Shown piece by piece: positions 1-11,619 of a stretch of DNA of 64,000 nt. This DNA is from Magnolia sinica (lineage: Eukaryota > Streptophyta > Magnoliopsida > Magnoliales > Magnoliaceae): NCBI RefSeq assembly GCF_029962835.1, contig NC_080582.1:18484032-18548031 (forward strand), written 5' to 3'. The position numbers and the translations under genes are program-made. The first letter of the stretch is position 1; each line of letters opens with the position of its first letter. The notes under the pieces were generated by a model. It made no database searches, was not told the origin of the DNA, and saw only the letters and a list, made by a program, of their open reading frames with translations.

Positions 1-184
1 CTTATATATCCTGTATGGATGTCCCAGTGGCGTCAGATTTTCAGGCTGACTAGTTAGCGCTGCCGTCATACTCGGGCTAAATTTTCGGCAATTGTGCAGG
101 GCCCGGTCCAGATATTATACAGACGAGGAATGCTGCAGCTATGGCTACCAGCATCTGGCCCGCTCCTTTCCCACCAAAACCCAA

Positions 185-226
<42 letters not shown>

Positions 227-370
227 CTAAGATCCTATTTCATCAGCTAAGAACTGCAGAATGTGCATTGGGGACAATATTTTCCCCTGCCTATCATGTT
301 TTCAAAGCTGTTGGTGGGGACATTCACAATCAATGGATGTCGTTAAAACAACAGCTTATGTCACTAGGAT
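1..370. other. Unassigned left flank with (CT)n microsatellite
   Basis: No gene is recognised here. A pure CT dinucleotide run occupies 191-219. The open frame that crosses it reads as low-complexity Leu-Ser and has no domain, so I do not call it coding. The sequence ends at the boundary of the CACTA-type inverted repeat that starts at 362 or 371. Confidence 0.5.
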
Positions 371-962
371 CGCTATGCCAAAATCGCAGATTTGCGACGG
401 ACCAAATCCGTCGTAAAACTATTGTCCTCGCTTGCTGTGTTTACTGGGTCATTTTTGACAGATAAATCCGTCGTTTAATCTGCGACGGATAAGGTCCGTC
501 ACAGATTATCGACAAATAAGATCCATCGCAAAAATAAAAAATCCGTCACTGAAATTCAGAAAAAACCACCCAAAGTACTCGTTAGTCCGTCGCTAATATG
601 AGGAGAGCAACAGACTCAAATCTGTCGTTGATTTTCAACTTGTTCAGAAATTAGCGACGAATTTGGTCCGTTGCTAAAATAGCTGTGAAATAAAAAAATA
701 AATTTGTTAGATTTGTTTGTATTTTTTTAAATCTTACACCTGATAGACATTTAAAAAATAATTCACATGATTTTTTAATAATATCATAATCAATCAATGA
801 TTAAACATGTGCGTGCATGTTTCACCCATTTAACATTCATTAACACAATAATCAGCACAATACCAATAAAACAGTTAACAGTCTATTTAATGTTTTCCTA
901 CTACAAATGCACATGAATGTCCATTTTCCATGCTACAAATGTTTATAGCAATACAACTTTCA
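371..962 (+). repeat. CACTA-type left terminal/subterminal inverted repeat
   Basis: This stretch is dense in short ACGGA and TCCGT motifs in both orientations, the typical subterminal binding-site array of CACTA elements. Its reverse complement is found at 25393-26038 with small gaps and scattered substitutions, and in shorter form at 20550-20915. The last ~250 bp (710-962) have no ACGGA motifs yet are still shared with the 25393-26038 copy, so the repeat is longer than an ordinary CACTA terminus. Confidence 0.7.
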
Positions 963-1958
963 TAGTGGTTTTTTTATCATTTGTTCCACAACTATCTCCG
1001 ATGAAAATAACTCCCAAGGAAAAATATACAAATAAAGGTTTTAGAGTCCAACCTTTAGCCGACCCCAATTAGTTGGGACTAGACTTAGATGATGATGAGA
1101 TAATCCATCCTGTGTCTTGTTTCTTTTGGGAAGGGAAGTTGCAGTTAAGGAAACCAGTTAGTGGTGTCAATCAAGGGACTTGGAACTCAAGATTACCAGG
1201 CAAAAAAGAAAACTTTCTTTCGACAAGGGAAAGTCATAACCCATTAACCAACTGAAATGTGAAGAATAAATCCTTCCAAAAAAATCATTGAAGAGTGCAA
1301 ATAAGAAGCCTAAAATCTGGCAAAGAACAATTTTATCTAATCTTTAAGAAAGCCATTTCCTTTCCCTGTGAAGCAGAACTTGAAAAGAAACCGAAAATAG
1401 TTATGTTCCCAAGTTCAAGTCAAACATCCCAAACCACACCTCATCAACAGCTAAAATTTACTTAAGAAAACCAACTCCAATCTACCAGAAAAGCTCTTCT
1501 TTTCTCCCTTCTTCACATAAAATCAAACATAGAAAAACCCGAACACTCAGAGATGCTATACGTCAATGTGTATGCAAAGGCTAATAGATCCACAATTAAA
1601 TGGTTAATGAAATCTGGACAATAAACAACAGTTTCAATTGGCTAAACAGAAAAACATAGCAAGCACAATACACCCACACTCAATTGCAGCCCACAAACTG
1701 AGAAATCATCCAGGTAGACAAAAAACATAACAAGTACACTACATCCACATTTTCTTGACAATGTTTTAATACTAGTTATAAATCAAAACTTATAATTGTA
1801 AACAAGAGAAACAATTCAAGAAACATGAACATTTATAGTAAGAAAAACTATTGTCACAACTTATCAAGAGCAATAAGAAATCCTATAATTCAAAAGAAAA
1901 AGCTGTAATCATCAGTGTGGCTCTAAATTGCATCAAATAAAATCCAAAGGAAACTTAC
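963..1958. other. A-rich non-coding stretch, nothing recognised
   Basis: This is AT-rich sequence between the left inverted repeat and the P450-reductase fragment. A short open frame (1073-1255) has no recognisable domain. If the reductase fragment were longer, the exons after the GTGL motif would fall here on the minus strand. I looked for the 'YETGDHVGV' exon and did not find it. Confidence 0.4.
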
Positions 1959-2520
1959 ACAAGTCCTGTCCCAGATATGTCAAATTCCAGATGAATGCAA
2001 GAACGATTAGAAGCTGGAGTGTGAAGCTCCCTCCTCACAGCCACATTAGCTCTTAATAGAGAGAACCATAGAATGAGTAAGCTTTGAGAAGCACGCACGC
2101 ACGCGCGCGCACACACAAATATAATATTCTTCACTACCTGCGTGGATGTTGAATGTCATAAACATCATGGCCATTCACATTAATCCAATTCTTTTCTTGT
2201 AGCGTTGCATCCTCGGGGTCATAAAATATGACTCGGTATTTAGGTATGGCAGCAGTGTAAGGGGTCGAAGCACCTGACGCATCATCTTTATTCTGAAGCA
2301 ATTGATCCAACTCGGGCCATACGAGCTCTCGCCTAAAATAGAAAAACATAGTTGATATAAGTCAAACCCTTTAATTTAAACAAACACAAAAGAGTGGCCT
2401 ATTCAAACGTTTTGACAAACAACAATCCTAAAGATGAAAGCATTGCACACCATGCAGTAAAGTCATCCTCAATGCATTGATCATCATCTCCTAGACCCAC
2501 GGAAACAAGGCGCTTCCCAC
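1959..2520 (-). pseudogene. NADPH-cytochrome P450 reductase gene fragment (three exons)
   Basis: The parent enzyme is the ER-membrane flavoprotein that passes electrons from NADPH through FAD and FMN to cytochromes P450. Three consecutive minus-strand exons can be read with canonical borders and matching phases: 2451-2520 ([20 protein letters not shown]), 2138-2332 (RELVWPELDQLL, then STPYTAAIPKYRV, ending DIQHPRR) and 1959-2051 ([18 protein letters not shown], then [11 protein letters not shown] before a gtaagt donor). These span the end of the FMN domain, the linker and the start of the FAD domain. The conserved 'HPCR' motif reads HPRR. Exons for the membrane anchor, the rest of the FMN domain and the whole NADPH domain were not found, so only about 120 of some 700 residues remain. 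The introns are present, so the copy was made at the DNA level and not from mRNA. It lies inside the CACTA-bounded block and is most likely captured sequence. Confidence 0.8.
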
Positions 2521-4780
2521 CTAAGAATATAAATAAATAAATAAATGACTCTCTGTTGGTGCTGCAAAAGAGAAGCCAATCACTAAAGCTACAAGGTGCA
2601 AAAACCGATGGGAACTGCTATTCTATCTATTCAAACATTTCCCTTCAAAGGAAAAAACATTCACAAATTTGAAGAGAAGACTAAATGCCAAGGCATTACA
2701 AATCAATAGAATCAAGGCACATTAAAAGAGTAATTTAACTTTTCATTTAGAAGATCAAAGAGAAGGGGAAAAAAATTCATAATAACTCATGGAAGGGCTC
2801 CCATTCCAAGAGAGTATGAAACTCTAAATGCCTAAAACTAAGGAATCAATCAGACAATGCTCTACAAGAAATGGAGCATATGAATGAGACCATGAAGAGT
2901 CAACATTGAAGACAAACCGGAATTCCCACCAGTGAAACTAGGCTGAGTAGACTGTGGACACGAGCATCTTCGGATCTAAAATCCTATGCATCCACATTAT
3001 TATAACAACTTAGCAAAAAAGAAAAACAAAATCTGACAAAATCATAAAAGAAGATAAATCTTTGAAAAAAGAAAAGAAAGAGAAAATTGCAAGAGAAAAT
3101 GAAGTCCTCTTCAAGATGGGCCAAGAGCTACTGGGCACATTTTAATGTAGTAAGCAAGCACATACTGGAATAAGTGAAAAAAATGGACTTACTATTTTAT
3201 TTTTTATTTTTGTAAGGAATGGTTTGTCAATCTAACCTAAGTAAAATGCAACTGCAACAAAGAGAAGAGAGAGTGTCATTCCGGAAGAGGAGACCTATAA
3301 CAACAACCAGGATTGGTTGTCAGTTTTTAAAGTTGAACAGATAACTCCAACAGGAAGTAGAATCAACCATCCTTCCAAAAACTCACAATAAGAAGAATAC
3401 GTCTACCAGCTTTGTCCGCCAAGTAGTAATTACAGTGACAACAACCTAAACAAAAATATGCCTCAACGACCTAAACAAATCACCTTGCATTATTATTAAT
3501 GACCAGACATCAGTAACATGCACAGAATAAGAACATTCATGAGTGGAGAAGAGAATTTTTCACGTGGCAAAAGAGTTATGATTGTCACCTAAATAGCCCC
3601 AACTCCAAAAGTTGCAACATCACTAGACAAAATTCCTGTTCAAAAATTTAAAAAAAAAAAAAAAACAAAGAAAAAAAGAAACAACCATCATTTTAAATAA
3701 CACAAACTCAAAATTGGGCTTGAAACACAATAATTGATGAAGTTATATTGTCACAAAGCATGAGATTATTGCTCTCCATGCCTGTGTGCCCAACATTAGG
3801 TGTAAAACTTCATCTCTACTCTTCATGAGATAACTCTATGTAAAATGAGAGTACCTATTTTTTTTTATTTTTGAAGAGCAATGCAATTTCAACGCAAACA
3901 AATCCAAACACATTGGCTCCTCACTGAGTTCTCTATATACAACAAAGCTACACTATGCAATTGAAGATTATACGTGCTGCAATGCCTACAATATTATGGG
4001 ACCAAATAAGTCAAAAACCATATCAAGTTAACATAAAACAGAGGTTAAGCCCACATGTATATGGATTCATGACCATCAACATGCAGCCACACATGCCAAT
4101 ATGGAACACGTGTATGAGACCCCAACTTTCTATTAGATGCGCCACGCGCAAGAATCAGTCTTTTTGCTCCTCAAGTCTAGCGCAATATACAAAAGATATG
4201 GAGGCTAATACAACTCATCTAGAACATCCATGGGCTTGATGCTTATAGTGTTCCCTCATAAAAGAAGGCTCATAAGATACTACACATTAAGAAGTAAACC
4301 AGAATTTTATTTATCCGAAAGCATACAAATTTGCAATATCAAGTTGAAGAATTTTACACAAAAACCCAGATTTTCTAAAGAACTAGAACTTATGCCATAA
4401 ATATCAAATAGATGCAGCAATCCAACAAAAGAAAAGGAGATGAATTACAACACTAAAGGATTAAGAAGTACAGCATGAAACAAAGACAGTAAAAAATAAA
4501 AAATAAAAAATAGCACCACTGCATCAAAAAGATGTGTCAAGCACACTGATGCTTGCAAGAAAAAAAAATGGCTTACCTTCCACTGATTTCTTTTTGGTAC
4601 CATTTATATGCCACTTACATCGTTATTGTCTATTTATCAAGATCCCAGATACATTTTCTGCATCTTATGCTTTTACAAACCAAAAATATGAGAAATATAT
4701 TATTCAATATTAACACATTTTGCCAGGCTTTTCTGTATCGGTGTCTCGGTTACATGCAAGTAAATAATAAATTTGGAACT
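2521..4780. other. Non-coding interior, no gene recognised
   Basis: This is A-rich plus-strand sequence with several long A runs (for example 3650-3665) and only short open frames without domains. No exon of the reductase upstream of 2520 could be recognised here. Confidence 0.4.
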
Positions 4781-4781
4781 A

Positions 4782-4818
<37 letters not shown>

Positions 4819-4846
4819 AGTATGTTTAAGTGGTAAACATGTGATC

Positions 4847-4887
<41 letters not shown>

Positions 4888-4922
4888 ATAAGTATGTTTA
4901 AGTGGTAAACATGTGATCTAAT
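4782..4922 (+). repeat. Tandem duplication containing (CT)n tracts
   Basis: A CT run (about 4784-4814) is followed by 'gataagtatgtttaagtgg' and about 20 more bases. A second CT run (4850-4884) then carries the same ~40-bp tail again. The period is about 70 bp, two copies. Confidence 0.8.
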
Positions 4923-5169
4923 CCAAATGCAACCTAAAGAATGCAAAATCCAGGTTTGAAAATCTAAGATTTAGATTCACGCTGCCAAACATTAGCATAG
5001 ATTTTGGGTAATGAAGAATTGAATTCAATATTTTCAATTCAAATCATACTTGATACCATTCAAAATCCTGAACTTCAAATTCAATTTGAATGAAAATCTC
5101 CAAAATGGCTTCTTTTAAAATCCAAGAGAAAAAGTGGGGTTTAAATTTCTGGATTTTCAATCCTCTCCA

Positions 5170-5345
5170 ATTGTTATAACTGTAACACACAACCAATATT
5201 GGGGCACCATACCATAAGCTACAAAATTTCATGTCCCCTAAACAAGGTATCCTCCATTGATAACAGATATATATATATATATATTAAGTTCTTTCTTTTC
5301 ATTTACATTTGCAAATACATTCATCATCCATCCAACTATTAACAA
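5170..5345 (+). repeat. Inverted-repeat partner of 16880-17060
   Basis: The sequence from 'ccaatattggggcacc' through an AT microsatellite to 'catcatccatccaac' is the reverse complement of 16880-17060. The dinucleotide array between the matching parts is (AT)n here and (TG)n in the partner. The pair lies inside the larger inverted structure and suggests that both halves derive from related sequence. Confidence 0.75.
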
Positions 5346-7300
5346 CATTTACAAAAATAAAAGACATACTTAAATATAAGTATCCAAATTCTCAAAGACA
5401 AGATGCCCAATGACATTCAGACACCCAAAGAAGAAGCAAGAAGAACGAACATGTATGAACAAAGATCTTCATGTTCATTAAATCTTGGACCCCAAGGATC
5501 ATGGAAAATTAGTATCCCTTCCAAAATTGTCACATCTGAAGGATTGACTTGCCAAACAATTTATAAGGATCCTCCCATTGATTTATACACAACATAATTA
5601 GCAAATTGGTGCTAGAATTTTGACTTTTAGGAAGTTTACTGTTGAGCTGGACAATCTAGATTGTAAATAACCTACACATGACTTGATCCAATATGTAAAC
5701 AACCTGCACATGACTAACTAAATATAAGAATCCAACCCTAATGGATCAGAAGACTAGATAAAAGGGAAGAGATGACATTGGCATACAAACAAAATTAGGA
5801 CTAAAGCAGCTTGTGTGTTACCTCTTTCTCTGGCCAATTCCAGTAAACAGTTTTGTAACTCAAAATCCAGCCTTTGAGATAAGCATGTACGACAATAACT
5901 CCAAAAAAGGCTGCATAAAACCAGCTTAGAGTGTGTTTGGATGCACTATCAAATTGAATTATAGTTATTACTATGATAAAGCATAAAACCCAATTAGATT
6001 TCTTTTTTATTAAGCTGAACATTTGCAATTCAAGTTAAACAACCTTTGCTTACAATCACAAGATGTTTTTCACATACAACAATTCACCATGTCCATAAGG
6101 AAAAGAAAAAGAAGAAGAAAAAAAAAAAAAACTTAGGTTTTATTTGGTAGATACCTAAAAACTGGAGAAAGTGCAGAGGTTGGATAGCTAGGATATTTGA
6201 ACCTGAAAGATTTTTGAGGCATCTGTCATCTGTCCAGAGCCCATCAGATCAACAGTTTGGATCACCAAGGCATAACTCCTGCTTGGATGGACTGGACATA
6301 TCAGCTCAGTACACTATTCTAGCCGAAGCTGAAGCTTTTCCATTCCCATGCTCAAATCAGTTCCTACTTACCTTCACACTTTGTGACTACTTACACACCA
6401 AAATGTTGCCGAAAATAATGTTTAAAAATATTTATAGTGGATTACTAAAATGTTGCTGAAAATAATGTCACAAGAACTGGTACTATTGAATAGTAGATAG
6501 ATTTCACCGTGAATGCTATTGAATCCAGCATCACTATACAAGGAAAGCAGTTCAAAATAAATCAGCAGATAGATAACAGAGAGAGACAGGTAGATAAATA
6601 GATTCATAAAGAGAGATTTATATAAAACATTTATACAAAATTCACAACTCTGTAAAAGAGGACAAGAAAGAGATCATGTTAAGAATAAAAAGCTTTTCAC
6701 ATTACATCTTCAGGCACATCATCAGGACTGTCATAAACAACATCCAGATCATATACATTGGTGATCTCCATATATAAGAGAACCATTTAGCAAGCTGCAA
6801 TATCCAGAAAACAAATTTTTGTTCAGTCTCACTTGGATTAGAATACGGATTAGAGCAAGCTATGGATCGGGTTCTCTAGAGATCGTGTTGGCTCTGGTTG
6901 ACCCTTAACCCAGCCCGACCTAGCAAAGTTGAATTCTTGCTTGGTCTACAATAGAACTGTCTTCTAAGAAACCAACACTAGAAAAGTGGCTCCATTGTCA
7001 TTCACATCCTAAATTCAAGGCTAAAGACAAGTTAAGAATGAAGATTACATCTTACAAACCTTTTCTGCTAGTGCTTTGGTAAGTGATCGTTGTCCATTTC
7101 ATCTGTTACATATAAACCAGCCCATCTGATCCATTTTACCTCATGCTCCTTTACACTTATGACAAGACGTAAGAAAAGTGACCTGATGCTCATCTTATCC
7201 CATTATGTAAAGAGGTAAATATGTCAAAAAATGATCACACATTTACACGACAGACTCTCAGCGTCATATTTATGAGTATATTATATTTTATATATATATA
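5346..7300 (-). other. Non-coding interior with two unassigned exon-like segments
   Basis: The sequence is mostly AT-rich and non-coding. Two short minus-strand stretches look like exons with AG acceptor and GT donor: 5822-5910 (open in two frames, so the reading is uncertain) and 6706-6765 (ITNVYDLDVVYDSPDDVPED, 20 codons, phase 0 at both ends). I do not recognise the parent genes. They may be further captured fragments, but short open exon-like segments also arise by chance. Confidence 0.25.
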
Positions 7301-7303
7301 TAT

Positions 7304-7376
7304 AGCTTGAATCATCATCTTTCCATATGGAAAACCAGAAAAGCACTATAGAAATCATATATATATATATATATAT

Positions 7377-7445
<69 letters not shown>

Positions 7446-7497
7446 TTGAATCATCATCTTTCCATATGGAAAACCAGAAAAGCACTATAGAAATCAT
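7304..7497 (+). repeat. Direct duplication flanking a long (AT)n array
   Basis: A ~54-bp sequence beginning 'cttgaatcatcatctttcc' occurs at 7304-7357 and again at 7444-7497, separated by about 85 bp that are almost pure AT. The open frames reading poly-Tyr-Ile across it are microsatellite artefacts. Confidence 0.85.
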
Positions 7498-8120
7498 AAT
7501 TCGTAAGTTGTACAGATCCAGAGTAAATTCTGGTGTTTTCAAGTATGCTTCTCTTATTGATCTGGAAACCGACAGGCACCATATGTAAAGCACGTGACAT
7601 CAATGTACAAGCAATATGTGAACAAACCCAACTATAGAAAGCATGCACCAACATAACAAAACACACAAGCACACAAAACTTATGGAATAAAAAAGAAAAT
7701 CGAATTAGGTTTTAGTGAAGTATGTCAGCTAAATATGCAAACAAAAAAACAGAACAACAAGCACATGCTCACCTAAGATGCATTGAAAATACATACAAAG
7801 GGAAGCACGGCTAGGTAAAGTATAATTGATCCATTTCACATGAACTGGTACTGATTTTCTTAGAATCATGATACTCAGATACTTTGAGAAAGATCAATCA
7901 CCTGTGCATATTAACAAACAAAGCTATACTTGTTGATGGATGATTTTGTAATAGCATTCCTGTAATTCTTTTGTGATGGTAAACTTGCAACTATATTGCT
8001 TTCTGGATCTCTCCAATCCTTCTAGCGATTATATTTTTCTGTTTAAAGTATTAAAAGCCTCAAGATCCCTAAATCCTTAAAATCCTCAAGATCCCTAAAA
8101 TTCTAAAATCCCCAAATCCC

Positions 8121-8293
8121 TAATATGTAATATCAGAAAATCCTCGATTCGGGGTCCACGTTCAAATATATAAGCCCTAAATCCACAAATTGCTAAATCC
8201 CCAAATCCCTAAATCGGTATTGAGATTGAGAGAGATTGAGAGAGAGAGAGAGATACCTCACAGTCGTCAATGAGCTAGCCTTCAACCGAGCTT

Positions 8294-8341
<48 letters not shown>

Positions 8342-9231
8342 CCTCACGGTCGTCAATGAGCTAGCCTTCAACCGAGCTTCAGAGAGAGAGAGAGAGGGCG
8401 TGGGTGGGTAGGGCGTTCGGCAACGGTAGGGTGGAGAGATCAGAGAGAGAAGAAGAGAGAGAGATAGAGAGAGGAAGAGAGAGACAGAGAGAGGAGAGGG
8501 ACGCGGGAAGTTCCTGCGCAAAGATGCTGCGTGGGACCCACCGAGATGTTTGTGTAAAATCCACCCTGCCCATTCATTTTGAGAGATCATTTTAGGACGT
8601 GAGACCAAAAAATAGATTTATATAACACTCATATGGGCCACACGGGAGGAAACATTGGGTATTCAGTGAGAACCGTTGAATCATTATTTTGGCCATAAAA
8701 GTTCTATATCAAGATATATTTTTGGTGTTTTCACTTCATCACATTCGGAATGACATTATAAACGGTTTGGATAGCGTATAAACATTAAGATAGAGTCCAG
8801 AAAGGTTTCAACGGTGGGAATTTCTTTCCACAATTTTCCCTCTGGTGTGACCCACTTGAGTTTTGTATCCACCTAATTTTTAGTCCCACGTCTTAAAATG
8901 AGCTCTCAAAACCGATGGATGGAATGAATTTCTATCATACATTGCAATGGGCCCCACCCAGCATACTAGCGTAGGAACTTCCTGCGAAAGGCTTTCTAAT
9001 ATGTAATATCAGAAAATCCTGGATTCGGGGTCCACATTCAAATATATAAGCCCTAAATCCACAAATTGCTAAATCCCCAAATCCCTAAATCGGTATTGAG
9101 ATTGAGATAGATTGAGAGAGAGAGAGAGAGAGATACCTCACAGTCGTCAATGAGCTAGCCTTCAACCGAGCTTGAGAGAGAGAGAGGGAGAGATACCTCA
9201 CGGTCGTCAATGAGCTAGCCTTCAACCGAGC

Positions 9232-9270
<39 letters not shown>

Positions 9271-9370
9271 CGTGGGTGGGTAGGGCGTTCGGCAACGGTA
9301 GGGTGGAGAGATCAGAGAGAGAAGAAGAGAGAGATAGAGAGAGAGGAAGAGAGAGACAGAGAGGAGAGGG
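8121..9370 (+). repeat. Duplicated ~375-bp GA-rich block separated by a MITE
   Basis: Copy 1 (8121-8498) and copy 2 (8997-9370) both run from 'taatatgtaatatcag' through 'aaatccctaaatcggtattg' into (GA)n-rich sequence. Each copy contains twice the internal motif 'cctcacagtcgtcaatgagc' (one of the two reads cacggtcg). The copies differ by a few substitutions and by GA-run length. A ~485-bp MITE lies exactly between them. Leu-Ser-rich open frames on the minus strand are the GA repeat read as (CT)n. Confidence 0.85.
8502..8988. mobile_element. MITE, family A (GGAAGTTCCTGCG termini)
   Basis: The left terminus 'gcgggaagttcctgcgc' pairs with the right terminus, whose reverse complement is 'cgcaggaagttcctacgc'. 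The interior is the imperfect palindrome common to the MITEs of this window: 'ccattcattttgagagatc' near the left edge and its inverted counterpart near the right. It has no coding capacity. Confidence 0.75.
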
Positions 9371-9399
9371 TGCACGCGAGAGAGACAGAGATAGATGAA

Positions 9400-9898
9400 T
9401 TAGGGAATTTCATTTGACGTCACCTAGTTCTGTGGCCCCACTATGATGTATGTGTTATATCCACACCGTCCATCCATTTTGAGATATCCTTTTTAAGTCA
9501 TGAGCCAAAGAATGAGGCAGATAAAAATCTGTAATGGACCCCACCACAGAAAACAGTGGGGAGAGTGATTCCCACCGCTGAAACTATCCTAAGGCCCATC
9601 ATAATGTTTATTTGAAATCCAACCTGCTCAAAAGTTTAAAAAGACATGAAATAAGGGAAAACACAAATATCAGCATGATCTAAAACTTTTGTGGCCTTTA
9701 GAAGTTTTTAATGGTGGGCGTCACTGTCCCATTGTTTTCTATGTTGGGGTCCACTAGAGCTTTGGATTTAACTCATTCTTTGCATATTGCCCTGAAATGA
9801 TCTCTCCAAATGAATGGAAAGTGTGGATACAATACATACATGATGGTGGGGCCCATGGAACTTGCTAACGTCACTTCAGTAGCTAGTCTCGCTACTCC
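9400..9898. mobile_element. MITE, family B (TGACGTCA / CGCTACTCC termini)
   Basis: The left part reads 'tgacgtcacctagttctgtgg'-like sequence. The right part 'gctaacgtcacttcagtagc', ending ctcgctactcc, is its inverted counterpart. A better-preserved relative lies at 35486-35996. The outermost left ~15 bp are diverged. Confidence 0.65.
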
Positions 9899-10394
9899 CC
9901 CTGACACCAGCACCGTGGCTGGTGATCAGTGCTCTGTGCGCCCCACCATGATGTATCTATTTCATCCATTACGTTCATCCATTTTTAAAGATCATTTTAG
10001 GGATTTATTCCAAAAAATGAGAGGTATATAAATCTTAGGTGGACCACACCACATGAAAGCAATAGTGATTGGATATCCATCATTAAAATCCTAAGGCCCA
10101 CTGTACTGTTTATTTGACATCCAATCTATTTATTAGGTCTTACAAGCCTAGATGAAGGGGGAAAACAAAAATTATCTCGATCTAAAACTTTTATGGCCCC
10201 CAAAATGTTTTTAATGGTTGACGCTCATTTAACACTGTTTCCTGTAATGTGGTCCATTTCGGATTGGGATATACCTCATTTTTGGTCTCATGCAGTAAGA
10301 TGATCTTTTAAAATAGATGGATGGCATGGATGAAACACATATATCATGGTGGGGCCCATAGAGCACCAATCATTGGCCGGTGTTAGAGGAGTAG
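9892..10394. mobile_element. MITE, family C (CTACTCC termini)
   Basis: The left terminus CTACTCCCCCTGACACCAGC pairs with the right terminus, whose reverse complement is CTACTCCTCTAACACCGGCC. The left end shares its first 7 bp with the right end of the preceding family-B MITE, so the two elements overlap or one inserted at the other's tip. The interior is the common palindromic core. Confidence 0.65.
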
Positions 10395-10810
10395 CCAATC
10401 CGTTCTCCTTATTTATGGTGTCGTCGATTTAATCTTTGGATATGATTCATTTTTTGGATAATTATTTAAAATGATCTCAAAAAATGGATGAACAGTGTGG
10501 GTTGATCCCAAATTTTCGATAAATCCAAAACTCAAGTGGACCATGCCACACGAAACAATGTGGAATAATGATTTCCATCGTTGATACCTACCTTGGGCCC
10601 ACAGTAATGTTTATTTGCCACCCAACCTATTCATAATATCAAAAAGATATGAATGAAGAGAAAACACATACATCAGCTTGATCTAAAAGTACTTATATGA
10701 CCTCCAAGAATTTTTCAATGGTATAGGTTCAATCACACTATTTCCTATGGTGTGGTCCACTTGAGCTTTGGATATGCTTCCTTTTTGTTCTTTAGACCTC
10801 AAATTATTTG
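10395..10810. repeat. Degenerate MITE-core fragment
   Basis: The stretch has the same interior order as the complete MITEs (Thr-less non-coding core with 'ggacc..cca..cgaaacaatg', a middle block with 'atcagcttgatctaaaag', then 'gtggtccacttgagctttgg'). I could not find clear terminal inverted repeats. Confidence 0.5.
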
Positions 10811-10941
10811 TTAACATGGATGAATGGAGTGGATAAAATAAATAAATAATTATCTGTTAACATGGATGAATGGAGTGGATAAAATAAATAAATAATTATC
10901 TGTTAACATGGATGAATGGAGTGGATAAAATAAATAAATAA
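10811..10941 (+). repeat. 46-bp tandem repeat, nearly three copies
   Basis: The unit starts 'ttaacatggatgaatggagt' and ends in 'aaataaataaataattatctg'-type sequence. Copies begin at 10811, 10857 and 10903 and are virtually identical, so the expansion is recent. It arose at the right edge of a MITE core. Confidence 0.9.
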
Positions 10942-10979
10942 CAGTGGACCCCTACTCGGTATGCTAAGGGTAATGAGTA

Positions 10980-11335
10980 ACTCACCTAAATGTGGTAGAG
11001 AGGGGTTTCCTTAAAACATTCATAATCATATATTGGGCCTGCCTAAATGTGATTCACATATCCAACCCACTCATTATGTGTGTCCCACTTGGATGAGGGG
11101 TCAGAGCAAGTTTCAACCGCATCCAAAACTCATGTGGGCCCCACCAAGTGCTTTTATATTTTTTAGGATGTCTTCACATGGTTTTAGATGGTATGGCCCA
11201 GCTGAGTTTTGTATATGGATGATTTTTGAGATATCTCATAACCTAAAGGTGACACATCAAATGCACGGTGTTGATGTTTGCAATACATCATGATGGGGCC
11301 CACAAAACTTACTAACATCAATTCTTAGGTTCTCG
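10980..11335 (-). repeat. MITE fragment, family D (relative of 55962-56509)
   Basis: The segment from about 10985 through 'ccactcattatgtgtgtccc' to 'catcatgatggggccc' matches the reverse complement of the MITE at 55962-56509, including the internal 'ccaccaagtgctttta' block. The terminal 'ggtactatg' motif was not found, so the copy is truncated or diverged at its ends. Confidence 0.65.
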
Positions 11336-11619
11336 CGAGGTCAATAAGTTGGGTCACAGTTTTGACCAGAATATTTGGCCTATTTTATATGTCTGGTCCA
11401 TTCACTCTATTTTACTGATCAATACCCTCAATTTGACTAGTTACTCGCCCCGATCAAGCTACATTTGAGAAAGGTATTGGCCATACAAGATTGATCAACA
11501 ATTTGAGTGATATTTAATTTAAACATATGAAGTTATTCACTCTTCAATCTGGACTAATTAGATTGTCCAAAAATGGTTAAAGGTTCAATTAGTGGATGTG
11601 CCTAATAATTTATTAAAAC

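Noticed and set aside
8282-9375. Leu-Ser-rich open frames of 60-108 codons on both strands
   Set aside because: They are (GA)n/(CT)n microsatellite read in frame. No domain, and the same frames appear in both duplicated blocks.
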